A stretch of DNA of 64,000 nt from Novipirellula herctigrandis (lineage in GTDB: Bacteria > Planctomycetota > Planctomycetia > Pirellulales > Pirellulaceae). How positions within the stretch are numbered: position 1 is the stretch's first letter; each line of letters starts with the position of its first letter. The DNA lies in contig SJPJ01000001.1 of assembly GCA_007859835.1 (NCBI GenBank), positions 737,440 through 801,439 of the forward strand, read 5' to 3'. This document shows, in pieces, positions 52,461 to 61,318 of the stretch. A program made the position numbers and the translations under genes. The notes under the pieces were generated by a model. That model searched no databases and was not told the DNA's origin. It worked only from the letters and a program-made list of their open reading frames with translations.

Positions 52461-54824
52461 TTGAAAAAACTTGACCGTAAATTGCTCCGTGACTTGTATC
52501 AATTGCGTGGCCAAGCCACTGCAATTTTCACGGTCATTGCAACGGGTGTCGCGACGTTTGTGATGTCGATGTGCGCGTACCAGTCGCTAACCACTTCGAA
52601 AGACAAATTTTATCGCGATTATCGTTTTGCGGATGTCTTTTCATCGACTCAACGGACACCGAACGCGATGCTGCCGCGACTTCGCGAAATCACAGGCGTC
52701 GCTACGGTTGAAACACGATTGGTCTACGACGTCCTGCTTGACGTTCCCGAGATGACCGAACCGGCGACCGCTCGGTTGATCAGCGTTCCCGACGCGGGTC
52801 AAACGGTCCTCAACCACCTGTACATCAAACGTGGACGAATGCTTCAGCCAGACCGATCGGGCGAAGTGGTTGTTTCCGATGTGTTCGCCAAAGCGCACCA
52901 CTTTCTCCCCGGCGACGAAGTCCGCGCAATCCTAAACGGTAAATCACAATCCTTCAAAATCGTCGGCATTGCCCTGTCACCGGAATACGTGATCCAAGTT
53001 CAACCCGGAGCAATGCTGCCCGATGACAAACGCTTCGGCATCTTTTGGGTCAGCGAACGTGATCTGGAGGCTGCCTTTGACATGACCGGTGCGTTCAATA
53101 GCGTTACCGTGCGGTTAGCGTACGGCAACAACGTCGACGCGGTTATCGAGGACTTGGATCGGTTGCTGACACCCTTCGGCAGCATCGGGGCCTATGACCG
53201 AAGCGAGCACTTGTCGCACCAATACCTTAGTGACGAATTGAGTCAACTTCGCGGCATGGCCATCATTGCGCCCGCGATTTTCCTAGGCGTCGCGGCCTTT
53301 TTGCTCAATATTGCCGTTTCGCGGATCATCGTCCAACAACGCGAACAAATTGCGGCACTCAAGGCGTTTGGCTATACCAACCTCGAAGTCGGCGTCCATT
53401 ACCTGAACCTCGTTTTGTTGATTACGGTTACCGCCACGATTGCCGGAACGCTATTCGGCTTTTGGATGGGAAACGGAATGATGGGAATGTACGAGGAATT
53501 CTACAAGTTTCCGTCACTCGAATTGCAAATCAACTTTTTTGCCGTCGCGGTAGGGTTCTTGTTGACATTCTCAGCGGCACTTCTAGGAACGTATGTCTCG
53601 GTTCGCGGTGCGGTACGGTTACCGCCCGCCGAAGCAATGCGTCCCGAACCGCCACCGAGTTTTCGGCTTTCGATCATTGAGCGAATGCTTCCGAAACACG
53701 CTCTCGCACCCGAAATGCGAATGGTTGTTCGCAATTTGTCCAGACGGCCCATCAAAGCGTTCTTGTCCGTCATCGGTATCGCCATGGCCGTCGCCATCAT
53801 GATCTTGGGCAACTTTTCCCTCGATGCGATGAACTACATGATGGATTTCCAATTTCGAATGGCTCAACGACAAGATTTGACGGTAACGTTCGTCGAACCA
53901 GCAACCGAGTCGGTCATGTACGAAGTGCAAACCTTGGCTGGGGTTTTGCAGAGCGAGACAATGCGAGCGGTGGCAACACGCATTCGATTCCAGAACCGAT
54001 CGCGCCGCGTCGGCATCATGGGCATCGAGCCGGAAGCAGAACTTTTTCGTTTACTCGACGCCAAGGAGAGAGTCGTCCGGGTCCCCGATTTTGGGATCAT
54101 GCTCAATACGAAGCTAGCCAAATTACTTGGCGTTCGCGTTGGCGATGAGGTAATCGTCGAGGTCTTGGAAGACAAACGCCCCATTTTGACATTGGAAGTT
54201 TCCGCGATCGTTGAAGAGTATACGGGAGTGAACGCTTATATGAACAAGCAGCGTTTACATGCCGCTTTGCTCGAGTCGAAAGTCGCATCTGGTGCCTTTT
54301 TAAAAGTCGACCCCAATTCGATGGACCAAGTCTTCACGGAACTAGAACAACGACCGGGTGTCGGCAGTGTGACAATCAAGGATGCCATGATGCAAAGTTT
54401 TGAGAACACCGTGGCGGAGAACATCTTGGTGATGCGGTCGATCATCGTCATTTTTGCTGCAATCATCGCGATCGGCGTCGTGTATAACACCGCTCGGATA
54501 TCCCTTTCCGAACGAAGTCGCGACTTGGCGACGATGCGAGTCGTCGGTTTTTCGACCCGTGAAGTATCGACAGTGCTACTTGGGGAAATATTCATTTTCA
54601 CGGTATTGGCGATCCCGATAGGCTTTATGATCGGTTACGGGTTGGCGGGGATTATGATCGCCGGACTGGACACCGAAAACTACCGCGTTCCATTGGTAAT
54701 CAATCGAGAAACCTACATGATGGCCGCCGGTATTGTGGTGCTGGCAACCATTTTCTCAGCGGGTCTGGTACAACGACAAGTGCAACATTTGGATTTGATA
54801 GGCGTCTTGAAGACGAGAGATTGA
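52461..54824 (+). CDS. ABC exporter permease, FtsX/MacB-like, two permease halves
   Basis: 787 residues from a TTG start; an in-frame stop lies nine bases upstream and there is no early ATG, so TTG (52461) is the only plausible start, and KLDRKLLRDLYQLRGQATAI is a typical beginning for this family. Membrane segment 1 (ATAIFTVIATGVATFVMSM) is followed by a periplasmic region, an FtsX domain (IAPAIFLGVAAFLLNIAV... with LKAFGYT), a second periplasmic region and a second FtsX domain (MRSIIVIFAAIIAIGVVYNTARISLSERSRDLATMRVVGFSTREV). The TTG overlaps the stop of an 11-codon frame. It ends 2 bases before the adaptor ATG, so they are co-translated. It probably exports a lipid-like substrate. Confidence 0.9.
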   Translation: MKKLDRKLLRDLYQLRGQATAIFTVIATGVATFVMSMCAYQSLTTSKDKFYRDYRFADVFSSTQRTPNAMLPRLREITGVATVETRLVYDVLLDVPEMTEPATARLISVPDAGQTVLNHLYIKRGRMLQPDRSGEVVVSDVFAKAHHFLPGDEVRAILNGKSQSFKIVGIALSPEYVIQVQPGAMLPDDKRFGIFWVSERDLEAAFDMTGAFNSVTVRLAYGNNVDAVIEDLDRLLTPFGSIGAYDRSEHLSHQYLSDELSQLRGMAIIAPAIFLGVAAFLLNIAVSRIIVQQREQIAALKAFGYTNLEVGVHYLNLVLLITVTATIAGTLFGFWMGNGMMGMYEEFYKFPSLELQINFFAVAVGFLLTFSAALLGTYVSVRGAVRLPPAEAMRPEPPPSFRLSIIERMLPKHALAPEMRMVVRNLSRRPIKAFLSVIGIAMAVAIMILGNFSLDAMNYMMDFQFRMAQRQDLTVTFVEPATESVMYEVQTLAGVLQSETMRAVATRIRFQNRSRRVGIMGIEPEAELFRLLDAKERVVRVPDFGIMLNTKLAKLLGVRVGDEVIVEVLEDKRPILTLEVSAIVEEYTGVNAYMNKQRLHAALLESKVASGAFLKVDPNSMDQVFTELEQRPGVGSVTIKDAMMQSFENTVAENILVMRSIIVIFAAIIAIGVVYNTARISLSERSRDLATMRVVGFSTREVSTVLLGEIFIFTVLAIPIGFMIGYGLAGIMIAGLDTENYRVPLVINRETYMMAAGIVVLATIFSAGLVQRQVQHLDLIGVLKTRD

Positions 54825-54826
54825 AA

Positions 54827-56026
54827 ATGAGGTTTTCGCTAAAGACTTTACTGTGGGGAACCCTGCTGATAGCGCTGGCGATGGTCGGCGTTTTGGCGAT
54901 GTTCCCCAAGCCGATCGATGTCCAAGCCACTTCTGCACAAATCGGAGCTCTACGAGTAACGGTCCAAGAAGATGGCAAAACGCGGATACGCGAAAAATAC
55001 ACAGTGTCAGCGCCCGTGTCGGGACGTTTGTCGCGGATCGAATTGAACGAAGGCGATTTCATCACCGAAAAAACTCTGCTGGCGGTGATTTTGCCGAGTG
55101 ATCCTGCGATTTTGGACAAGCGCACGCGAGCCGAAGCGAGTGCTCGGGTGCAAGCAGCCGAATCGGCTGTTTTAAGAGCACAATCGCGAGAACGTCAGGC
55201 GAAGATTGACCTCGATTTGAGTGAATCGACACTTAATCGTGCGGAACAACTTCGGCCGCAAGGCGCGATATCCCAAGTAGAATATGACATTGCCAAATCG
55301 GATATGCTCTCCGCTGCTCAGGGCATCGAAACCGCGTCGTTTGACTCTGAAATTGCGAACTTCGAATTGAAGATGGCCAAAGCAGCATTGGATCAATTCG
55401 GGGACGATACCACGGAGGTAAACGTCGAACCGTTCGAGATTTTCTCGCCCATTTCGGGGCGAGTTTTGCGTGTGTTCCAAGAAAGTTCGACAGTCGTCGC
55501 CGTCGGCGCACCGCTCATTGAACTTGGCGATCCAAGCAACTTGGAAATGGAGATTGATGTTTTGTCGACCGACGCGGTCAAAATCCAAAACGGTGCGGAA
55601 GTGACGATCGAACATTGGGGTGGCGGTTCACCTTTGACGGGCCATGTGCGTGTCGTCGAACCAGGCGCGTTTACGAAAATATCGTCACTCGGCGTCGAGG
55701 AACAACGGGTCAACGTGATCGCCGATTTCAATGAACCACCCGATCGTATCGCCTCACTCGGGGACGGCTACCGGGTGGAAGCGAGGATTACAGTCAATCA
55801 GCTTGAAAAGGCACTATTGATTCCCAACAGCGCCCTGTTTCGCAGCGACCGGCGGTGGCACGTGTTAGCCGTGGTCAATGGCAAATCGATGTTGAGGCCA
55901 GTCGAAATCGGACTGCAAAATGAATCTCGTACGCAAGTCTTAAAGGGCCTCGAAGAGGGCGATCGAGTGATTCAGTATCCAAGCGACAAATTGCAACCGG
56001 GCAGCGTCGTGCAGGTGGTTCCCTAG
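54827..56026 (+). CDS. HlyD/efflux-type periplasmic adaptor protein
   Basis: 399 residues from the ATG at 54827, two bases after the permease stop (TTG at 54821 would add two residues). One N-terminal membrane helix (LLWGTLLIALAMVGVLAMF) leads to a lipoyl-like half-motif (VSAPVSGRLSRIELNEGDFI), a long alpha-helical hairpin (about 100-190), the second lipoyl half (IFSPISGRVLRVFQE) and beta-barrel/membrane-proximal domains ending in IPNSALFRSDRRWHVLAVVNG. These adaptors bridge the ABC permease to an outer membrane channel. It completes the exporter operon with the two preceding genes. No TolC-like gene is in the window. Confidence 0.9.
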   Translation: MRFSLKTLLWGTLLIALAMVGVLAMFPKPIDVQATSAQIGALRVTVQEDGKTRIREKYTVSAPVSGRLSRIELNEGDFITEKTLLAVILPSDPAILDKRTRAEASARVQAAESAVLRAQSRERQAKIDLDLSESTLNRAEQLRPQGAISQVEYDIAKSDMLSAAQGIETASFDSEIANFELKMAKAALDQFGDDTTEVNVEPFEIFSPISGRVLRVFQESSTVVAVGAPLIELGDPSNLEMEIDVLSTDAVKIQNGAEVTIEHWGGGSPLTGHVRVVEPGAFTKISSLGVEEQRVNVIADFNEPPDRIASLGDGYRVEARITVNQLEKALLIPNSALFRSDRRWHVLAVVNGKSMLRPVEIGLQNESRTQVLKGLEEGDRVIQYPSDKLQPGSVVQVVP

Positions 56027-56050
56027 ACGTCACTCGTTGCGTCACCGGTC

Positions 56051-56183
56051 ACGCCTGCGTGAGCACTTCACGCCTGCTTGAGCACTTCACGCCTGCGTGA
56101 GCACTTCACGCCTGCGTGAGCACTTCACGCCTGCTTGAGCACTTCACGCCTGCTTGAGCACTTCACGCCTGCTTGAGCACTTT
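56051..56183. repeat. Seven 19-bp tandem repeats between the adaptor gene and uvrA, seeded by the uvrA 3' end
   Basis: The minus-strand unit AGTGCTCAAGCAGGCGTGA occurs seven times with period 19 (starts 56051, 56070, 56089, 56108, 56127, 56146, 56165). The last unit is the true 3' end of uvrA, encoding VLKQA and the stop codon; the others are copies downstream. Units 1, 3 and 4 carry a T-to-G change (plus strand) that makes a perfect hairpin, tcacgc-ct-gcgtga, the rest have one mismatch. It lies between converging genes and could act as a weak bidirectional terminator. Confidence 0.95.
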
Positions 56184-59030
56184 GCCGGTCACGCTTGCAG
56201 CGACTTGCATCAATTCAGTGGGGCTCCCCGTTGCGACCACCTCGCCTCCGTGTTGGGCCGCGCCGGGCCCGAGATCGATAATGTAATCGGCCGCTCGCAT
56301 CAGCATTGCGTTATGTTCGACGACGATAAGCGAATGTCCGTCCGCAATCAGAGCATCAAAACAATCGACAAGCCGGACAATATCGGCAAAATGCAATCCT
56401 GTGGTTGGCTCATCCAGAATAAAGAGTGTCCGCCGGCGCGATGCAGAAGCTAAAAACGCGGCGAGTTTTAATCGCTGACCTTCGCCGCTCGATAGAGTCG
56501 TTCCTGGTTGGCCGAGCGTAATGTAGTCAAGGCCTACATCGATCAATCGTTTCAATCGTTCTTGCACTTTTTGCTCGCCACGGAAAAACGACGTTGCTTC
56601 GCGAACGGTCATGTTCAACACATCCGCGATGGTGCGATCACGGTAGCGAACTTTCAAAATTTCGTCACGGTACCGCGAACCTTGGCACGACGGGCATCGC
56701 ATCGTCACGTCGGCAAGGAATTGCATGTCAATTTGCAGAATTCCCGCTCCGTCACATTCACTGCATTGGCCGAGCGCACTATTAAAACTGAAGTGTCCGG
56801 CACCATAATTGCGAGTTCGCGCGTCGACCGTGTTGGCAAAGACTTTTCGAATTGCGTCAAACGCTTTTACGTACGTTACCGGGCAACTACGAGCACTTTT
56901 GCTGATCGCCGATTGATCGATCAACATACACTCTTCGATTTGGCTCAGCCCTTTGATGTTTTGAAATGGCAGCGCAGGCGTGGGGGTGTTCGATTTCCGT
57001 GATCGGATCGCACCATAAAGCGTGTCTTGAACGAGCGAACTTTTTCCGCTGCCTGACACGCCGGTGACAAGACAAAGCACCCCGAGAGGGAAATCAACCG
57101 AGACGTCTTTTAGATTGTGTCCGGTTGCTCCTTCCAAAGAGATGGTGCCGCGTGGTTTACGAGGTTCGCGGTCACGCAGGGTCCACCCACGTCGACCGCT
57201 GAGAAATTGGCCGGTGACGCTCTTTTTGTGTCGGAGCATCTGTTTCGGTGTTCCTTGGAAGACCACTTTGCCCCCCATTCGGCCAGCGGTCGGCCCGATC
57301 TCTACGGTTTGGTCGGCCATTCGAATCAAGGTTTCATCGTGTTCAACAACAATCACCGTGTTGCCGCGGTCACGAAGCCCAAGGATCGCTGAGACAAGCG
57401 TATCGACGTCGGCGGGATGCAAACCAGCAGTCGGTTCGTCGAGAACGTAGAGCATGTTGACGAGGCTGCTGCCCAGTGCAGCGGTGAGCGCCACTCGCTG
57501 GGTTTCGCCACCTGAAAGCGTCCTGAGGGTGCGGTCGAGCTGCAAATACCCGAGCCCGACCGCTTGTAGGTAGCCAATCCGTTCGCGAATTTGTGATAGA
57601 GGTTCCGCGGCGATTTTGGCTTCGCGTTTGCCGAGCAATTGTGAACTGCCGAGCAGCTGTGAGCCTGATGCGATTAGATTTGCAAAGAAGTCCCCCGCGG
57701 TATCCGTTTGCATCGATAGAACGTCTGCGATGTTCTTGTTTGCGATTCGATATGCCATTGCCTGTGGGTTGAACCGTTTGCCGCCACAATCGGGACAGGG
57801 ACGGTAACTGCGGAAACGCGACGCGAAAATGCGAATGTGCATTTTGTATTTTTTTCGATCGAGCCACGCAAAAAAGCCATCTAGGCCGCCAAAGTTCCTC
57901 TCCGGTACTCCTTTTTGGATCAGTTTGAGCTGTTTTTTGCTGAGTTTAGAAAACGGAACGTCGGTAGGAAGGTGATAGTCGTCGGCGAGCGCCAAAAGTT
58001 CGAACTTTTCATGTTCGTAGGAGGGTGTATTCCACGGCGCGATCGCTCCGTCGGCTAATGAAACCGATTTGTCCGGGACAACCAAGTCCATGTCGAGATC
58101 AACGACGTCGCCAAATCCTTCGCACGTCGCGCAGGCACCAAGCGGATTGTTGAAATTGAATAGCCGTGGGACGGGATCGGGGTAGTCAATGTCGCAAGTA
58201 TCACATCGTTTTTCGCGGCTGATGGTGCGGCGCATCCACGATTTACCATCGATTTCAACGAGATTGGGTGCGTTTGAGGAGGTCGCTTCGGCAAGGACCA
58301 CCGCCCGGAGAACGACCGCCCGACCATGCCCTTCGTTCATCGCTGTTTCAAGCGATTCGGTCACTCGCGAGAGTTCTGCGTCCGAAGCAATTCGATCGAC
58401 CACGACGACACAATCGATGCCGTTTTTGCCAACCTTCTTTGCTAGCTTGGTGCGGTCGTCGTCGGACAGGTGAAAAGTTTGATTGCCAACGACGAGCCGC
58501 AGGTAGCCTTCTTGTTGAAGCCCGAGCAGGATTTCGCTCGCCGATTTGCGACTTTCCAGATGGACGCCAAATCCGATCATGCAGCGGGTGCGATCAGGAA
58601 ATGCAATGATTTCCTGGGCCACGGTCTCCGGGTCATCATTGACGACCGGTTGGCCACAGCTATAACAAACCAAATCGCCAATTTTTGCGAACAACAATCG
58701 CAAATGGTCGGCAATTTCGGTCGTCGTTCCGACGGTACTTCGGTTGGTTCGCGAGCCCCCAGCCCGGGTAACGGCGATCGCCGGCGGGATCCCTTCAATC
58801 GAATCACAGTCGGGTTTATCGAGCCGTGCGAGAAATTGACGGGTGTAGGCAGAAAAACTTTCGATGTACGCCCGTTGCCCTTCTGCATAAAGCGTATCAA
58901 TAGCCAGCGACGTTTTGCCGCTACCCGAAACGCCGCAAAATGCTATCAATTTTCCACGGGGAAGATCGACGTCAATATTTTGCAAATTATGGACGCGACA
59001 GCCGCGTACGGAAATAATTTCGCCAGGCAC
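56163..59030 (-). CDS. uvrA: Excinuclease ABC subunit A
   Basis: 955 residues from a GTG start at 59030, with an in-frame TAA directly before it. It is a full-length UvrA, the damage-sensing ATPase of nucleotide excision repair. First Walker A GVSGSGKTS (33-41), the N-terminal zinc/insertion region with CYSC and CDTC/CATC pairs, the CPDCGG pair, first signature LSGGETQR and Walker B LYVLDEPTAGLH, then second Walker A GVSGSGKSS, the CSECDGAG...CPSCQG zinc module that contacts DNA, signature SSGEGQRLKLA (the second Gly-Gly is altered to Ser-Gly) and LFILDEPTTGLH. The sequence could be a UvrA paralogue. Its last six codons are the seed of the 19-bp repeats downstream. uvrB is not in the window. 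Confidence 0.9.
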   Translation of the reverse strand: MPGEIISVRGCRVHNLQNIDVDLPRGKLIAFCGVSGSGKTSLAIDTLYAEGQRAYIESFSAYTRQFLARLDKPDCDSIEGIPPAIAVTRAGGSRTNRSTVGTTTEIADHLRLLFAKIGDLVCYSCGQPVVNDDPETVAQEIIAFPDRTRCMIGFGVHLESRKSASEILLGLQQEGYLRLVVGNQTFHLSDDDRTKLAKKVGKNGIDCVVVVDRIASDAELSRVTESLETAMNEGHGRAVVLRAVVLAEATSSNAPNLVEIDGKSWMRRTISREKRCDTCDIDYPDPVPRLFNFNNPLGACATCEGFGDVVDLDMDLVVPDKSVSLADGAIAPWNTPSYEHEKFELLALADDYHLPTDVPFSKLSKKQLKLIQKGVPERNFGGLDGFFAWLDRKKYKMHIRIFASRFRSYRPCPDCGGKRFNPQAMAYRIANKNIADVLSMQTDTAGDFFANLIASGSQLLGSSQLLGKREAKIAAEPLSQIRERIGYLQAVGLGYLQLDRTLRTLSGGETQRVALTAALGSSLVNMLYVLDEPTAGLHPADVDTLVSAILGLRDRGNTVIVVEHDETLIRMADQTVEIGPTAGRMGGKVVFQGTPKQMLRHKKSVTGQFLSGRRGWTLRDREPRKPRGTISLEGATGHNLKDVSVDFPLGVLCLVTGVSGSGKSSLVQDTLYGAIRSRKSNTPTPALPFQNIKGLSQIEECMLIDQSAISKSARSCPVTYVKAFDAIRKVFANTVDARTRNYGAGHFSFNSALGQCSECDGAGILQIDMQFLADVTMRCPSCQGSRYRDEILKVRYRDRTIADVLNMTVREATSFFRGEQKVQERLKRLIDVGLDYITLGQPGTTLSSGEGQRLKLAAFLASASRRRTLFILDEPTTGLHFADIVRLVDCFDALIADGHSLIVVEHNAMLMRAADYIIDLGPGAAQHGGEVVATGSPTELMQVAASVTGKVLKQA

Positions 59031-59110
59031 TTAGGTCTCGGGGCGAGTAGGTATGGGGGAAATCACTAGCATAAATGTTATCTTTGAGGCTATCGGCGGC
59101 ATGTCCGGTT

Positions 59111-59135
59111 GCCAACGGCGCCTTGTACCGTTGGC
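59111..59135 (+). promoter_or_regulatory. Stem-loop in the leader of the PEP carboxykinase gene
   Basis: An 8-base perfect inverted repeat, gccaacgg (59111-59118) and ccgttggc (59128-59135), with a 9-base loop, sits about 138 bases before the ATG. There is no T-run, so it is not an intrinsic terminator; it could be an operator or an mRNA leader hairpin. The gap between uvrA (divergent) and this gene is 242 bases. Confidence 0.3.
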
Positions 59136-59262
59136 GCACGCACCAAAGAGTCCCTACCATATGGGCTCAACGGGTGGGAACGTGTGGAAAATTTCCGTAC
59201 ACGCCTCTTCTACCGCCCCATTTTCAGCCCAACAGCTAATAGTGGCAGATCAAACCCTAAAC

Positions 59263-59267
59263 AGGAG
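59263..59267 (+). promoter_or_regulatory. Ribosome binding site of the PEP carboxykinase gene
   Basis: AGGAG five bases before the ATG at 59273. It is the clearest Shine-Dalgarno in a window where most genes lack one, and it fixes the start of the coding region. Confidence 0.7.
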
Positions 59268-59272
59268 TAGAG

Positions 59273-61072
59273 ATGAATTTACCGACCAAGAATAAGAAGC
59301 TTATTGACTGGGTCAATGAGTGCGCCGAAATGATGACCCCCGACGCGGTGGTTTGGTGTGATGGATCGGAAGCCGAGTACCAGAAAATGTCCGACATCAT
59401 GGTCGACGCAGGCTTGGCCGTTCGCTTGAAGAAACGCCCCAACAGCTTGCTATTCCGCAGCGACCCAAGTGACGTCGCTCGCGTTGAAAACCGTACCTAC
59501 ATCGCAACGAAGACCAAAGAAGCCGCTGGCCCGACCAACAATTGGATCGACCCAAACGAGCTCAAAGCAACGATGAAGGAATTGTACAAGGGCTGCATGA
59601 AGGGACGTACGATGTACGTGATCCCTTTCTCGATGGGCCCGGTCGGTTCAGACATCTCGAAGATCGGTATTGAAGTCACCGACAGCCCCTACGTCGTGAT
59701 GAACATGCACACGATGACTCGCGTTGGTACCAAGGTGCTTGACGTCCTTGGCGAAACCGGCGAGTACATTCCTTGTTTGCATTCGATCGGCAAACCACTT
59801 GCCGAAGGCGAAAACGATGGCGGCCAGTGGCCATGTGCTCCGCTCGACAAGAAGTACATTGCTCACTTCCCCGAAGAGCGACTGATTTGGTCGTACGGAT
59901 CGGGCTACGGCGGAAACGCATTGCTCGGCAAGAAGTGCTTGGCTCTTCGCATCGCATCGGCACAAGCTCGCGACGAAGGTTGGATGGCAGAGCACATGCT
60001 GATCCTCAAACTGACCAGCCCCGAAGGCGTTGAGAAGCACGTTGCTGCGGCGTTCCCAAGTGCTTGTGGTAAAACCAACTTGGCGATGCTGGTTCCAACA
60101 ATTCCTGGTTGGAAAGTCGAAACCGTGGGCGACGACATCGCTTGGATGAAATTCGGCGACGATGGCAAACTTTACGCGATCAACCCTGAAGCCGGTTTCT
60201 TTGGTGTTGCACCAGGAACCTCGATGCATTCGAACCCGAACGCGATGAAGTCGATCGAAAAAGATACGATCTTCACAAATGTCGCGTTGACCGAAGATGG
60301 CGACGTGTGGTGGGAAGACATCGGTTATCCTGCACCTGGCAAGCTGACCGATTGGAAGGGCAACGAATGGGAAGAAGGCAAGAGCGAAGGTCCTTCGTCT
60401 CACCCGAACTCGCGTTTCACCGCCAAGGCAGCCAATTGCCCCTCGATCGCATCGAATTGGGAAGACCCCAAGGGCGTGCCGATCGACGCATTCCTGTTCG
60501 GTGGTCGCCGTCCTTCGGTAATCCCGTTGGTTCACGAAGCTGATAGCTGGGCACACGGTACTTTCATGGGCTCGATCGTCGGTTCCGAAGTAACCGCAGC
60601 GGCATTGGACCTCAAGGCGGGCACGATTCGCCGCGACCCAATGGCGATGTTGCCATTCTGTGGCTACAACATGGGCGAGTACTTCCAACACTGGATCGAT
60701 CTTGGCAAGCAAGATGGCGTCCAATTGCCGAAGGTCTTCTTCGTCAACTGGTTCCGCAAGACCGACGATGGCAAGTGGCTATGGCCAGGTTTCGGCGAAA
60801 ATTCGCGAGTCCTCGAGTACATCTTCAACCGCTGTGATGGCAAGGCAAAGACAGTCGATACACCGATTGGAAAGATGCCTGCGAAGGGCGAAATCAGCAT
60901 GCCAGAAGGTGTTGAACAAGAGGATATGGACGAACTACTTTCGGTCGACCTTGAAGGTTGGAAGAAAGAAGTGGCCGACATCAAGGCAAACCATTATCCG
61001 AAGTTTGGCGAGAAGTTGCCTAAGGAATTGGCAGAGTTCTTGGCGTCACTCGAGTCGAAGCTGAACGCGTAA
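59273..61072 (+). CDS. pckG: Phosphoenolpyruvate carboxykinase (GTP)
   Basis: 599 residues, the usual length of the GTP-dependent enzyme. It converts oxaloacetate and GTP to phosphoenolpyruvate, CO2 and GDP in the cytoplasm, the first committed step of gluconeogenesis. The active-site P-loop and the reactive cysteine are visible in FPSACGKTN (Cys265, Lys267), with the metal/oxaloacetate region ([14 protein letters not shown]), the kinase-2 type block ([13 protein letters not shown]) and the C-terminal [12 protein letters not shown] and [14 protein letters not shown] motifs. Codon use is more biased than in the neighbours, fitting high expression. It stands alone, with a strong ribosome site and a terminator. 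pckG is the standard name for GTP-type enzymes. Confidence 0.97.
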   Translation: MNLPTKNKKLIDWVNECAEMMTPDAVVWCDGSEAEYQKMSDIMVDAGLAVRLKKRPNSLLFRSDPSDVARVENRTYIATKTKEAAGPTNNWIDPNELKATMKELYKGCMKGRTMYVIPFSMGPVGSDISKIGIEVTDSPYVVMNMHTMTRVGTKVLDVLGETGEYIPCLHSIGKPLAEGENDGGQWPCAPLDKKYIAHFPEERLIWSYGSGYGGNALLGKKCLALRIASAQARDEGWMAEHMLILKLTSPEGVEKHVAAAFPSACGKTNLAMLVPTIPGWKVETVGDDIAWMKFGDDGKLYAINPEAGFFGVAPGTSMHSNPNAMKSIEKDTIFTNVALTEDGDVWWEDIGYPAPGKLTDWKGNEWEEGKSEGPSSHPNSRFTAKAANCPSIASNWEDPKGVPIDAFLFGGRRPSVIPLVHEADSWAHGTFMGSIVGSEVTAAALDLKAGTIRRDPMAMLPFCGYNMGEYFQHWIDLGKQDGVQLPKVFFVNWFRKTDDGKWLWPGFGENSRVLEYIFNRCDGKAKTVDTPIGKMPAKGEISMPEGVEQEDMDELLSVDLEGWKKEVADIKANHYPKFGEKLPKELAEFLASLESKLNA

Positions 61073-61099
61073 TTCGCCAGTAAATACGATTAGAAATTG

Positions 61100-61132
61100 A
61101 AAACGGCCCGCGAAAGTGGGCCGTTTTTTTTT
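61100..61132 (+). terminator. Intrinsic terminator after pckG
   Basis: The 10-base stem AAAACGGCCC / GGGCCGTTTT (61100-61109 and 61118-61127), with an 8-base loop, runs directly into a T-run ending at 61132. It lies 28 bases after the stop codon. Confidence 0.93.
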
Positions 61133-61223
61133 GCCGCTTACCCGGCCGGTTCCAACATGACCGTCACACTAAAACAGACGTGCGACTACACAACAGGCCC
61201 GCGATACAGCAAACGGCAGTTGC

Positions 61224-61277
61224 GTTGCCAGCTCAATGTTGCCAGCTCAATGTTGCCAGCTCAATGTTGCCAGCTCA
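61224..61277. repeat. 14-bp tandem repeat, nearly four copies
   Basis: The unit gttgccagctcaat is repeated 3.9 times without mismatch over 54 bases. It lies between the pckG terminator and the end of the chloride channel gene, outside any coding region. The identity of the copies suggests recent slippage and possible strain-to-strain length variation. Confidence 0.95.
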
Positions 61278-61318
61278 CGGAGATTCTCGGCAAACGCCGT
61301 CGGATCAAGAAACGGTGA

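Noticed and set aside
56051-56183. Possible CRISPR array
   Set aside because: The 19-bp units are head-to-tail without spacers, and no cas gene is near.
59648-60724. 358-codon minus-strand frame opposite pckG
   Set aside because: It is antisense to a fully conserved enzyme and has no recognisable domain; long antisense frames are common opposite strongly codon-biased genes.
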